From the NCBI GenBank assembly GCA_025890175.1, contig JANPYM010000003.1, positions 3,019,462 to 3,083,461 on the forward strand: a stretch of 64,000 nt of DNA, read 5' to 3'. The DNA comes from Ciborinia camelliae (Eukaryota; Ascomycota; Leotiomycetes; Helotiales; Sclerotiniaceae). Position numbers and translations under genes: made by a program. This document shows positions 11,702-23,116 of the stretch, piece by piece (the first letter of the stretch is position 1; each line of letters opens with the position of its first letter). The notes under the pieces were generated by a model. It saw only the letters and a list, made by a program, of their open reading frames with translations. It had not been told where the DNA came from and made no database searches.

Positions 11702-14700
11702 ATGATTGGAAATTCATTTCTACCTTCGCGGTTCAGGGGAGCCTCGTCTACCACCGAAACCAATGCCTCCCCTATGTGGTTCAATAAAAAGGTCACACCA
11801 CTTCTTCAACTTCTCTCTCGACGAGCATGTCTACACCCAATCCATACCATAGTCATAGTTGCCGTTTTGGCGAGTACAACATATATGGGACTTATAGAGA
11901 GTACCCTTTTCGATTCAGTGAAAGCCAGTGGTGCCGGTAAAGCAACATGGAGTTCTCTTGTTGCAGGAAATCGTCAATTGCAAATTGGCTCGGAGACTGG
12001 CTGGAAATGGCAGACCTCGGATGCGGAAATTGTGCCATCAAACGTGGACCATTTGGCACTTTTGACCTTCGTCTTCCCAGACTCTTCTGCCGCCAATTCT
12101 TTGCAGGCAGCCCCATTGGCTGACTCTGTACCGTTGCCACAAAACATTTCAGTTACCCCCCTTCCAACAACTTCAAACCCTTTGGCTTCCCTATCCCAGG
12201 ACAGTACTCTAGCTTTTGCCGTGCCCTACAATCAAGCCCCTGAATTTCTCGCCAAGTCTCAAGAACTCCCTAATACCGCTGCTACAATACCTACCGATCC
12301 TAATGCCCGTCAAGGTCTTGAGGCAGAGCCTACCAAGGAGAAGAAGATGTGGATCATGAAAGCTGCAAAGGGGGATGAGACTAAAGGAGGATTGAAGAAA
12401 TGGGCGTCAAATGCTTGGACTGAATTTTTGGACCTTCTCAAAAATGCCGAAACTCTCGACATCATCATCATGGTCCTCGGTTATATATCGATGCACCTCA
12501 CTTTTGTCTCGTTGTTTGTCTCCATGAGGCGTATGGGCTCAAATTCCTGGCTCTTTGTCACCACAATCTTTTCCTCGGTTTTTGCATTTCTCTTTGGGTT
12601 GATTGTCACCACAAAAATGGGTGTTCCAATGAACATGGTGTTGTTGTCGGAAGGTCTCCCGTTTCTAGTTGTAACAATTGGGTTCGAGAAGGCTATCGTC
12701 TTGACAAAGGCGGTTTTATCGGCATCTCTTAACACCCAAAGACCCCACCCCGAAGTGGGAGAGAAGAAGTATGGGGTATCTCCTACTTCCATTCAATATG
12801 CAGTCCAAGTTGCAATAAGCGAAAAGGGATTCGAGATTGTTAGGGATTATGCAATTGAAATTTGCATCTTGGTTGCGGGAGCTGCCTCTGGCGTCCAAGG
12901 AGGTCTCCAACAGTTCTGTTTCTTGGCTGCTTGGATTCTATTCTTCGACTGTATTCTTTTATTCACTTTCTATACCGCAATTTTAAGCGTTAAGCTCGAG
13001 ATTAACCGAATAAAACGACATGTTGCTCTCCGTCAGGCATTGGAGGACGATGGAGTTAATCCCCGAGTGGCTGAGAATGTTGCCCAAAGTGAGGATTGGC
13101 CCAAAGCCAGCGGTGCCCAGGCTGGCGAAGCAAACATCTTTGGTCAAAAGGCCAAGGGTAGCAGTATTCCAAAATTCAAAGGCTTGATGGTTTCTGGATT
13201 CATCATAATCAACATTCTCAACCTATGCACCATCCCGTTCCGAGGCGCCAACAGCAGTATTCAGCTTCCAGGCGCAAACATGTTTTCGGGCTCCAGCTTC
13301 TCAAGTGTTTTGACACCACCACCAATGGATCCCTTCAAGGTTGCATCCAGTGGCCTGGATTCGATTGCTGAGATGGCAAAAGCTCATGACAAGGCAACAA
13401 TCGTCACCGTACTTACGCCAATCAAATACGAGCTTGAGTATCCTTCTATCCACTATGCTGAACCGGCCCCCAAGCATCGTAAACATGCCGCCAACGATTT
13501 TGATGCTGAATTTGCTGAGTACGGAATGGGTGGTCGAGTTGTGGATAATCTATTGAAGAGTTTCGAGGACCCAGTTCTTTCAAAATGGATCGTTGTCGCT
13601 CTTACATTGAGTGTTGTGCTCAACGGATATCTTTTTAATGCCGCTAAATGGAGTGTTGGCAAAGAACCACTTCAAATGCCTCCGCATCATGCTGTCGATC
13701 CTAAGGAGCTCGACCAGGCTGAAAGATTCAACAACTCCGCGTCCACACCTGTCTTGAGGTTACCAAACATCGACCCCAATGCTAGCGATAATATACCGTT
13801 GACTCCAGCCAGAACGCCAAGTAGAACGCCGGCTACTACTGACGATGAGGACGAGGTATTAGTTATGGCTGGACCTCAAAGTACTATTGAATCTCAAATG
13901 CGCCGAAGTCAAAAAGAGCTTGAAAAAATGCTCGAAGCGAAACGTGCACCGGAGCTGAACGATGCAGAGCTTATCGAGCTATCCATGCAAGGCAAAATAC
14001 CTGGTTACTCCTTAGAAAAAACCCTGAAAGATACTACTCGTGCCGTAAAGATTAGACGTGCCATTATCTCACGAACCCCTGCTACCTCTGAAACCACCAA
14101 CCTTCTCGAAAACTCATTATTGCCATACGAGCACTACAACTATGATCGAGTTCTGGGAGCTTGTTGTGAGAACGTCATCGGTTATCTTCCATTACCTCTT
14201 GGTGTGGCAGGTCCGATTGTTATCGATGGACAGAGTTTCTTCTTACCAATGGCTACAACCGAAGGTGTGCTTGTTGCAAGTACAAGTCGTGGGTGCAAAG
14301 CCATCAACTCTGGCGGCGGCGCTGTTACCGTTTTAACCGGTGATGGTATGACTCGTGGTCCATGTATTGCCTTTGAGACCCTCGAACGTGCCGGTGCTGC
14401 TAAGGTTTGGCTTGATTCTGAAACTGGTCAGCAGAAGATGGCCGATGCGTTCAACTCAACCAGTAGATTCGCAAGACTTCAATCCATCAAAACAGCCTTG
14501 GCTGGTACTAATCTCTACCCTCGTTTCAAAACTACTACTGGAGATGCTATGGGAATGAACATGATCTCAAAGGGTGTTGAGCACGCTTTGAAAATCATGG
14601 CTACTGAATGCGGTTTTGACGATATGGAAATCATTTCGGTCTCGGGTAATTTTTGTACCGACAAGAAGGCCGCTGCTGTCAATTGGATCGACGGACGTGG

Positions 14701-15398
14701 CAAAAGCGTTGTTGCTGAAGCAATCATCCCCGGTGATGTCGTTCGTAAGGTTCTTAAGACTGATGTTGATGCGCTGGTCGAATTGAACATCGCCAAGAAT
14801 CTCGTTGGAAGTGCAATGGCCGGTGCTATGGGTGGATTCAACGCTCACGCTGCCAATATCGTAGCTGCAATTTTCTTGGCTACTGGTCAAGACCCAGCAC
14901 AAGTAGTTGAGAGTAGTAGTTGTATCACGCTCATGAAGAAGTAAGTTATTTCTGATCAAAATTGGGGAAATGTCACTAACATCACTCCACAGTCTTCGCG
15001 GTAACTTGCAAATCAGTGTCTCTATGCCTTCTATTGAAGTTGGAACTTTGGGTGGTGGTACTATTCTTGAACCTCAGAGTGCTATGTTAGATCTTCTTGG
15101 GGTTAGAGGCGCCCATCCAACAAACCCTGGTGACAATGCCCGAAAGCTTGCACGCGTAATTGCTGCAGCTGTTTTGGCTGGTGAGCTTTCCCTGTGTAGT
15201 GCTTTGGCGGCTGGTCATCTTGTGAAGAGTCACATGGCACATAATAGAAGTGCCCCAGCAACAAGAGCCAATACCCCAGGTCCAGCGTCTGGTGTGCAAA
15301 CACCTGTGACTGCAGCAATGACGGCCATGAGAGAGCGAGCCGGCGTGGCGGCCTTATCTCCGGCTGCCGTTCTTAGAGCGGCAGAGGGAAAGAAATAG
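11702..15398 (+). CDS. HMG1: HMG-CoA reductase
   Basis: The rate-limiting enzyme of ergosterol and isoprenoid synthesis: NADPH-dependent reduction of HMG-CoA to mevalonate at the ER membrane. The 1,214-residue product is the usual size for filamentous fungi. Exons are 11702-14940 and 14993-15398, with a 52-bp intron (GTAAGT, CTAAC branch point, CACAG). An N-terminal membrane segment around residue 55 is followed by a sterol-sensing-type multi-pass block at about 248-450, a linker rich in Ser/Thr/Pro, and the catalytic domain from about 740. Visible catalytic residues of the class I enzyme are Glu854 (TTEG), Lys988 (TDKK), Asp1064 (GQDP) and His1160 (KSHM); the NADPH segment DAMGMN is present. 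The start sits in a CCACC-ATG context and its N-terminus resembles other fungal reductases. The short C-terminal Ala-rich tail is not conserved. Confidence 0.97.
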
Positions 15399-16522
15399 GA
15401 GATAGTATGTAATGTATAGAGTAGAGCGATGCATGAAAAAAAAGGCGTTGGGTACCTAGGTATGCTTATAGCAAAGGACTATTCATTTTGATGATCTCTA
15501 GGGGAAGGCTTATGATGGTGTGCAATTTTTTTTTTCAAATACGAAGCCCTTCTTCTTTTCTCCTTGTGAATTATGGACTCGAAACAAAATAGAAGAATCG
15601 TTGTATAATAATAAGAGTGAAACAAGACACCAAATACCTAGTCTCATGGTGGCTAAATAGGTACCTATGCATAGCTGGTGCTGCATATGTATGCATTTCA
15701 AACCAACCCAATTTTTCCATTGTCTTGTGCTCGAACAATTCAAAGCTGTAGTCAGAATAGCATTTATACAAAGCTCACCCCCTTGATCTCCTGGAAACAA
15801 AACGCTAGGCAATTAAATATCGGCGTTATATTCTACGTATAGGGGTCGCAGAACGGATAATTAATCATCGAGGCTGTAGGTAGGAAGGGGGAGGGAGAGG
15901 GAGAGGGAGAGGAAATGTTGATTAATATGATGGGGATATTAGAGAGGTTTGGGGAGGTGGGTGGCAGGGGAGGGAAGGAGGGAAAGAGATGAGGGAAAGA
16001 GATGAGGGAAAGAGATGAGGGAAAGAGATGAGAGCTGGAGGGTTTTGAGAGGAGTGGATTTTCGAGGTTCTATCATATGGTATGATTGAACGGGATGAGA
16101 ATGAGGAATTAGGGACAGGAAGGAGGTGTCGCCTATAAAGGATGAGAATAGCTTCTTTATCATATATTCATAGGCACCTAGTAATTAGAGTATGATGGAC
16201 GCAGTGCGATCTTTCAAGGGATATGTGATGGGAGACAGCATTTGAAGAAAAGGAATAATACAATAGGCTGAAATAGAAGGATTTGCTGGGTAAGTTACTT
16301 AGACTTAGATGACGGTACCTTATAGAGCTAGAGCTGGTGGTTGGTTGGTTGTAATGATATCCATCATACCATCCCATACCACATACCATATCATACCATA
16401 CCAATGGATGTAATCTATATTATATTTAGCAAGGGTATTATTATATACTGAAGGCATCTCATCTCATGTCATCTGAGCCATTCCAACTCAACCCTGATCT
16501 CAACGGGCCTCGATCTACCTAT
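15399..16522. other. Intergenic region between convergent genes
   Basis: No gene seen. It holds GGGAGA/GGGAAAGAGATGA purine repeats at about 15885-16030 and CATACCATACC-type repeats near 16360-16400. Both flanking genes end here, so it should contain two 3' ends. Confidence 0.6.
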
Positions 16523-18292
16523 CTACTGGACATTCTCCCTCAATCCACTAGTCCTCAAACTATGTCCGGCCATGACCAACGGTTCCTTTTTGATTGGTAC
16601 ATTCGTCGCCGCCTGAGCATTTCCGTTCCCCGTCCCATTTTTCAATCCGGATCCAGGTCCGGTAGCCCCATTCCCATGTTCCAACGCCCTTCGAACCGCA
16701 TCACCCACCCCCGTTATCCCGGCGCTATCTTCGCTTCCTCTTCTACTGCCTCTCCCGGCTCCAGCACTCCCAACCAACAATCCCTTCACTCCCCCTCGTT
16801 TCCTCTCTGGTAGTTCTTCGGAGCCGGCACTACAGACATATAAGAGATATTTCAGATTCGGCACTGTTTGTCTGATATCTAGGACGCGTAGGCCTTGCGA
16901 TTCAGCCAGTGCTTCAATGTTTTTATTTAGGAGAAATACACCCCAGTCGAATCGAAAGCGAATGACAGACTGGGGATAGAGGGGGAATATTTTTTGGCGG
17001 TCTTGCACGAGAGATATGGGGTCATGGATGAGAGAACGCGAGGCGTGAGGTTTGATGGGGTAGGGGAGAGGAACTGCAAGATAATATTGGAGATGGTCGA
17101 CCAGCTGAGCGACATGGCCTAGAGCGGCGGCTATGACATCTTCGTCGGCAGAGGAAGCATCGTCATCAGTGGTGTTTGGGAGAGGAAGTCCGCAGATTGT
17201 GAAGAGGAGGGGGTGGGATGTGGGTTCGATGGGGAAGATTTGGATGAGTTCTTCGCAGATGCGACGGCGTTGGCCGCGGATGAGGGAGTTGGTGCTTGTG
17301 AGAAGAGCCCGGGAATTGTTGAGGTGTTCTTGCGCGTTTTTGACATCGGATTCAGCGGCAGATTGGACGGTGTAGCCGGAGGAGATGGCTGCCCGTCGGG
17401 AGGAGATGGATGCTTTGAGCTCGGATTGGCGATGTTGAGAGTGGTGGAGGAATTTTCGGGAAGTGGAGACATAGCGGTTGGCGAGAGTGAGCGATTCTTG
17501 GGCAACGGGGAGAGATGTTGATGGGGAGGTATTATTTGTAAGGATGGTGTTGATTTGAGAAGTAAGTTCTTCGCGGGTAGCTAAAGCATCTTGGATGGAC
17601 TCATCGAGATTCGAGAGGCGCATCAATGCATTGTAGGAGGATGTAGCAAGAGCAATGCTAGGTCTTGGTTTCGGCGGTTTGGAAGTGAGATCAATGGTAT
17701 ATATGCCATCTGTAAGGTGGAAAATAATCGAGTTTGGTGGGAAAGGGTGGCTCTCCAGTCGTCCTAAGAACTGCAAAGACTGAAGATTAACCTCCTCTTC
17801 AATCAGTGGAACAAAGTCTTGTCGTTTAACCCATATCTTGACAGTAACAGTATCGAGTCGCGTCGTTGCAGGACCAAATGAGGTTAAATCAAAAGATCGA
17901 TACGTTGGATTCATTGCCTTTTCTACAACCTCGCTGATATATATCGGATCATCCTGTCCCTCGCAATGCAATGTGAAGAAGCTATCTGCCATTCGACTAT
18001 CCCTTACATCCTCAAGCTTCTTTTGTCTTATAGCAGGACTTGCACCCACCCAGTTTGAACTCGATCTCCTCGTTTTCGCAGAAGGTCGTAAATCTCCTGA
18101 GGATTGCGCATGGTGTAGTTGCGATTCGCGGCGCAAAGACTCGAGCTTCTGTGGTGATTTGTTTAGACCCGCATCATCGATTGTTTTCCCCCTTGGACGG
18201 GAAAGTGTCAGATTTCGGACATATATGCCTTGCAGATGTCGTAATTTCCGATTCTGGGGTAGAATTAATGGCCGCGAGGCCTCGGAACTCAT
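16523..18292 (-). CDS. UVRAG/Vps38-like PI3-kinase complex subunit
   Basis: A single-exon, 589-residue protein of the Atg14/UVRAG/Vps38 group, which joins Vps34, Vps15 and Atg6 (Beclin) in the endosomal phosphatidylinositol 3-kinase complex for vacuolar sorting and autophagy. The N-terminal stretch RPLILPQNRKLRHLQ is characteristic of the fungal UVRAG members. A C2-like region follows at about 95-205 (SFFTLHCEGQ, IYISEVVEKAMNPTY), then a coiled-coil region at about 215-345 rich in Glu, Gln and Ser, and a C-terminal region at about 350-490 with IFPIEP and YLAVPLPYPIKP. The last 90 residues are Gly/Asn-rich and probably disordered. The C2-like segment favours UVRAG/Vps38 over Atg14. ATG at 18292 is the first Met ahead of the conserved start. 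Confidence 0.88.
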   Translation of the reverse strand: MSSEASRPLILPQNRKLRHLQGIYVRNLTLSRPRGKTIDDAGLNKSPQKLESLRRESQLHHAQSSGDLRPSAKTRRSSSNWVGASPAIRQKKLEDVRDSRMADSFFTLHCEGQDDPIYISEVVEKAMNPTYRSFDLTSFGPATTRLDTVTVKIWVKRQDFVPLIEEEVNLQSLQFLGRLESHPFPPNSIIFHLTDGIYTIDLTSKPPKPRPSIALATSSYNALMRLSNLDESIQDALATREELTSQINTILTNNTSPSTSLPVAQESLTLANRYVSTSRKFLHHSQHRQSELKASISSRRAAISSGYTVQSAAESDVKNAQEHLNNSRALLTSTNSLIRGQRRRICEELIQIFPIEPTSHPLLFTICGLPLPNTTDDDASSADEDVIAAALGHVAQLVDHLQYYLAVPLPYPIKPHASRSLIHDPISLVQDRQKIFPLYPQSVIRFRFDWGVFLLNKNIEALAESQGLRVLDIRQTVPNLKYLLYVCSAGSEELPERKRGGVKGLLVGSAGAGRGSRRGSEDSAGITGVGDAVRRALEHGNGATGPGSGLKNGTGNGNAQAATNVPIKKEPLVMAGHSLRTSGLRENVQ

Positions 18293-20989
18293 ATTGTTGA
18301 TAATAAGTTGTCATGGAGCTGATGGATGCTACTTGGATTTATGAGAGATGGGTTGTCAAGCCTCGACCAATCAGAACAAGGCTGACTACCAGCCTTGTAT
18401 TGTACTTGGCAGGTATGAATAGTTAGTGTGGATTTATCAAAAATCGTGATTAGTCCAACTTTCGATTTCAACTGTATAGTTCCACTGTTTGATCTATGTT
18501 GAATGATTTTATTATGTTTCAAAGTGTACAAAATAATATAGTAGGGTTGTGATGATATTCAACTTTCTTGTTCTATCTTCATGCACACGCTATTCAAGTC
18601 TGAGGTGGTCTCTTTTCAAAGCACTACGGCCAACCAACACATGCTCCAGAAGCAAATGGGCACCCCTTCGCTACGGCTTCTCCTCAGATCTCGTTTCCAG
18701 CAGTCTTGAGCAGTCCTGAAAGCATTATACGCATGACACTGTGACAACAAATAGTCGCTTGGCTCTCATGAATCCGGCTCGCTGCGGCTCCTATTCAATT
18801 CTGATTTGCTAAATAGTCCCAAAACCATGTTTTTCTAAAGTACCCCCAGTCCAGTACTTTGACGACAATGACGGGAAGTACGAGCACCACCATATCTCGG
18901 ATCAGGTTATGGCCCACGCAACGGCCCAACCCAGCTGACCATCGTGGTGGCAAGGTCAAATTCTTTGCTTTCTTCCTCGAACAAGGACTTAGAAACTTGA
19001 TGTTTGTGGACACCGCACAGCGAAGGGTATGTGAGGCAATTTCGCACGAAGTAGAGCCTTTGAACGTTGTCATGTTTGTTGCTACCCTGGTGCTTCGCAG
19101 TCTAATCGTCGCTCTAAACTCCAGTATTCTCTTGACTTCGATCCACAAGTATGCTGTGGTTTAGACGAAACACCCGTTTAAACCCCTTAAATAAGGACGG
19201 AGAGAATCAAAGACTCTGTGCTACACGTGATGAGCTCTCGACGCTGAACCACAGAGTCTTATGCTGACGATCTTCAGCTACATATTGACGGGGTCGTGCC
19301 TTCCTTCACGCACAAGATAAGAAACATGTTCCTATGGAAACTCTGCTCCGACCGCCTTGTTGCAGAAATGCCTCCAATTCCGGGGTTGAAGTCATCTTTG
19401 GGATTGAAAAGGTCAACTGTTGGATGCTGGAGTGTGGTAATATGATTGCATCTACTTCTATATGACATGTTGTGGACTCTAGAAGGCACAAGCTAGCTGA
19501 CCATGATATTGAATTTCATGCTCGGTCACGTCTTGTTTATGAAGCACTCACATAGGAGTTTTCTGATATTTGTGCTTCGTCCAGTACGGCGTGCATTGGC
19601 AATTTTATAGAAAGAGTTCAAATTGAATAACGGCTGGTCTGAAATTCGGCAAGGACATGGCACACGATCAATGTGCACTTCTACAAGTCCCGTGGAGGCG
19701 ACTTCATCGCGATGTCTAGGCTGAACAGTGTGCTGCTCATGAACTTTTCAATTTTGGCTTTCAGGCTAGTCGCTGCTTTCGTGCAGTCGTCCTCGGTTGG
19801 GTGTTTCTTGTTTTTCTTCTCTCTACCTCGATGTAATTAATCATTTTGGATTTGCCGTTCTCACTGCTTATTCTGTCTTTTTGGGGTCACAATGGCAAAA
19901 TCATAGGAAAAAGACTGCCCAATCAAGTATAGTACTCACTGCCTTGCCTTCTTCATCGACAGATACCTTAGGCAACTACGCATTGGGGATAGCTTCATTT
20001 TAGCGGGCTTTTGGGAAGCATAAAAGCTAGCACTTTCGTAGTATAATACAAACCAGAGCATCCTCTTCAACCCACTTTCCTTCGACCTATGAAAGAGTTT
20101 CCAGAATCTGTTGTACATCAATCCAATGAAAGTTCAGAAAATTTTGATATAATGCTCGCTTGACGGCGAAGCCTTCTCGGTGCAGATAGGCGATAAAAAG
20201 ATACCCTTAAAGTAATGGCATCGAGTGCCATATTGTGGCTGTTGTCTGTCTAAGCTGTCTATAATCTCCCAACGTGGTTGCCGAATGAATTTGACTGATC
20301 TACCTGACTTCTGCGAAGCTGATGGTTGTCTAGTAATATTACCCTTGACTTGCGCAAACCCGAGTCTCTGGCGACAAATGAGAATTTCATAGTCATGGTT
20401 CTGCGCACCATGGCTCCTCCTCAGTCCTCGTTTCCAGAAATCCTGGATAGTCTGAAAGCGTGCTCTCTCAAAAGTACCACAAGCCCGATGTCCTGAAAGC
20501 AAATGAGCACTTCATTCTCATGCTTCCGCCTTATTGCGATCTTGAAGTATGTTCTCATAGAAACACCAAAAGTATAGTACCCCGAAAGCAAACCGCCATT
20601 TGGTCATCTTGATTCCAGTTTGCTGCCATCTTGAGCAATCTTCAAAGCATATTCTTCTGTGGGAGGTTCACATCTGGAAAAAATAACTAAGTATGAGCTT
20701 AGGAAGCTACTGAATAGGTAGTTTTCACACTACCGGCATAGGGTCAGCATCACGTGCCCTAGCACATATCCAAAGACCTTGTCGCATATTATCATACATC
20801 CTTTTAAGTTATGTTTGAAGCCTTCCATATGAGACTATGTATATCGATCTTCTTTCCCATTTTATTTTCAATGTCTCCATCGGAAGGAAGTGAGTTTCCC
20901 GTTCGACAGATACAGTGTTAAAAGACGCAATACCGGGAACTGAGTCCTTACAAATTCTCCGCCCTTTCATCCCAAATAATGCGTCCGAA
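18293..20989. other. Gene-poor DNA with worn dispersed repeats
   Basis: No gene I can defend. Related stretches of roughly 40-120 bp recur: a CTCCTCAG..CTCGTTTCCAG..GTC(C)TGAAAGC block at about 18680-18740 matches 20410-20465, with a weaker relative at about 20600-20655. Units that open with GAAAGCAAATG..CACTTC lie near 18640, 20495 and 20584. Scattered open frames of 60-120 codons occur on both strands without recognisable motifs. Confidence 0.5.
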
Positions 20990-21285
20990 TTCTGGTGAGT
21001 ACAGTCATTCCTCTTCGAATAAACCCGCATCTTTTTGTAGAGTCACTAGAGAATTCAAAACAAAACATCACAACATCGAAACCGCCTTCAAGTTCACGTC
21101 TACAAACGTTTATCGGTATTGATCCTCTTACATACCTACCTCGACTTCAAGCACCTCTCTGTAAACATTCTGGACTAGCCACTCAAATTTACATCATCGT
21201 CCACGTTCATCTCTTTCACCTTACTCACCTTGCTCACCCTGTTCCGATCAGCTACCCCCGATTCAAATCCAAGCCTTAAGCTAGC

Positions 21286-21671
21286 ATGTCATCCTCACGA
21301 CGCGATCCTGGATTGAAACCCGCCCTCAACTTAGAGAGACCTGACCAAAAGTCTTCGAAGAAAAATTCTAAAACGTCTAGGTTCACGGAAGGGCAAACAG
21401 AAGAGGGGCAAAAAGATGATATCTATCATACTTCCCCTCGTAGGCAATATTCCACCGCACGAACTGGGTCCAAAAAAACTTCTTCATCCTCGAAATCCCA
21501 ATTGGAAGGTTCCAGCAAACGGTCCAAACATTCCGGTTCGGAGAACCGGATCATTAATAGTCATCATGATGAGGTAAAGCATAATCCATAATCGAGTTCT
21601 ATAGATACAGAAAAAATAATAATTTCCTTGGACAGAAAACCAAGGGATGCTTCGAATGTTCGATGATGTAG
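21286..21671 (+). CDS. Small CaaX-box protein, paralogue A
   Basis: Unrecognised 107-residue protein. Exons 21286-21573 and 21636-21671 are joined across a 62-bp intron (GTAAAG...GACAG). The body is hydrophilic and rich in Ser, Lys and Arg, with no signal peptide or membrane segment. The second exon encodes only 11 residues and ends in GCFECSMM. The last four, CSMM, form a CaaX box predicted to be farnesylated, and a second Cys three residues before the CaaX cysteine could be palmitoylated. That would place a soluble basic protein on a membrane. The model is supported by the downstream paralogue, which has the same intron position and length and the same kind of tail. Function unknown; an a-factor-like pheromone precursor is unlikely given its length and composition. 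Confidence 0.7.
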
Positions 21672-21759
21672 GCATCATTTGGGCATGATGTTGATATTGT
21701 ATTTCGTTGGGGGTATCGCGAAGGGGTGGTATCATTTAAGATATTGGAGCTGGTGTTAT

Positions 21760-21865
21760 GGGATTTGGCACATATGGATTTTGCACTTATGGATTTGGGA
21801 CTGGAATTTTGGACATATGGATTTGGGACATGCGGATTTGGGACATGTGGATTTTGGATATTTCT
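21760..21865. repeat. Short minisatellite in the 3' flank of paralogue A
   Basis: Irregular repeats of ATGGATTTGGGAC(A)T.., about 12-18 bp each, lie between the stop codon and the conserved 3' flank of the duplication. Paralogue B has no clear counterpart. Confidence 0.7.
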
Positions 21866-22288
21866 GGGCTGTATAATAAATAATCGTTGTTTTTGGGAGG
21901 CTTTTATAAGACAAATAAATCCTTTCGCATCTCGAACAGTCATTCCCTCTTAAAATCAACTATAATGATAATGATATGACTCCGAGACTATAAGTGTGTC
22001 ATCTATGACTATACCAATAAAGATTAACGTAACTTATATAGTCGCCATAGTGTATGTGGTTTCACGTCCTCTTGTAGCACCTCGAGAATCCAAACCAAAA
22101 CATCAAAAACACAACATACAAAATTCGAAACCATCCAGCTTCAAGTTTTACAACGTTTGTCTGGCTATTGATCCCCTCGTACACCTCGCTCTAAGCAGTT
22201 CAAAGCAACCACTAGAATTCACATCGCCGTTCACCTCATTCCCCTCATTCACATTCAAGACTTGAAGACTTGAAGCCAGCAAGCATTT

Positions 22289-22558
22289 CAGACCCAGAAC
22301 TCAAAATGAACCCTCGAGTCATGGCCGTCATGGATCCTAATGAACAAAATCCTCATCACGATTTCGATCATTCCTTCGAGAAAGCTTGGTACCCCCAACA
22401 CCAAGAAGCAAAAACACCCAATACATCACGTACAGGTATTGCAGACCCAGAACTCAAAATGGACTCTATAATTATGGCCGTCGTGGAACCTAATGAACAA
22501 AATCCTCTTCACGATTTCGATCATTCCTTCGAGAAACCTTGGTATCCCCAACACCAAC
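22289..22558 (+). repeat. Two 117-bp coding repeats, period 153 bp
   Basis: Copies at about 22289-22405 and 22442-22558 differ at few positions, several of them synonymous, within paralogue B. Confidence 0.85.
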
Positions 22559-22826
22559 CAGCCTCACCACCCCCAACGCGCCAGATGACGAACAGACAAA
22601 ATGTTACGCCCCCTATAGACCTTGAGCCGAGCAGAAGATCTCCTGGATCGCAACAGCTACCGAAAAAGCGACCTGCAGATCCCCATAATCACGTCTCTGT
22701 CAGTAAATCGGAAATCAAGGATGACGACGAGGTATGGCATAATCTGTCCTTCGTTTTGATAAGTACAGAAAACATATTGACTTTTTTTAATAGAAAGATG
22801 CTGGGTGCAAGTGTTTGATGATGTAG
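22306..22826 (+). CDS. Small CaaX-box protein, paralogue B, with internal repeats
   Basis: Unrecognised 152-residue protein. Exons 22306-22731 and 22794-22826 flank a 62-bp intron (GTATGG...AATAG), equal in length and position to that of paralogue A. The final exon gives KDAGCKCLMM; CLMM is a CaaX box and another Cys precedes it by one residue. The body contains two copies of a roughly 39-residue repeat (DPELKM...DPNEQNP.HDFDHSFEK.WYPQHQ) with a 51-codon period, followed by a Pro/Ser/Lys-rich stretch. The first repeat begins upstream of the first ATG, in the same frame, so the true start may lie in an unseen upstream exon or the start may have moved. Expected to be acylated or prenylated and membrane-bound; function unknown. 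Confidence 0.68.
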
Positions 22827-23116
22827 ACTATTGAGGGACAAAGTGAGGCGTTGGAATGTATATATATATATCGGAGTTGGCATTAGAGTTGGTATCAGAA
22901 TGGATATCGGAGATGATACTGGAGAGTGTATTTCTGGATTTGGTAATTGGAGTGAGGTCAGGTGTTGGCATCATTCGAGTTGCTGATGCTATGGGATTTC
23001 GGTGTATAATATATACGTTTCGGATATGGTTAAACTGTATAATATAATAAGTAATCGTTGCTTTTTCGAAAGGTTTCTATAGGTAATAAATAATACAAAT
23101 CAACCCTTCCACCACA

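Larger units (their letters stand above)
20990..23115 (+). repeat. Old tandem duplication carrying two paralogous small genes
   Basis: Unit 1 is about 20990-21945 and unit 2 about 21990-23115. Similarity is visible in the leader (CAAAACATC..., CAAGTT, TTGATCC.CT..TACACCT), at the splice junctions, in the last coding exon with its identical ATGATGTAG end, and in the 3' flank (CTGTATAATA...AATCGTTG.TTTTT). The middle of the coding regions has diverged almost completely. Confidence 0.8.

Noticed and set aside
12481..12910. Minus-strand frames inside the HMG-CoA reductase gene
   Set aside because: Shadows of a conserved coding exon with no independent support.
20995..21279. Open frame directly upstream of paralogue A, with a partly similar one upstream of paralogue B (21996-22265)
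   Set aside because: Both lack an ATG at the shared start, and the similarity follows from the duplicated leader DNA.
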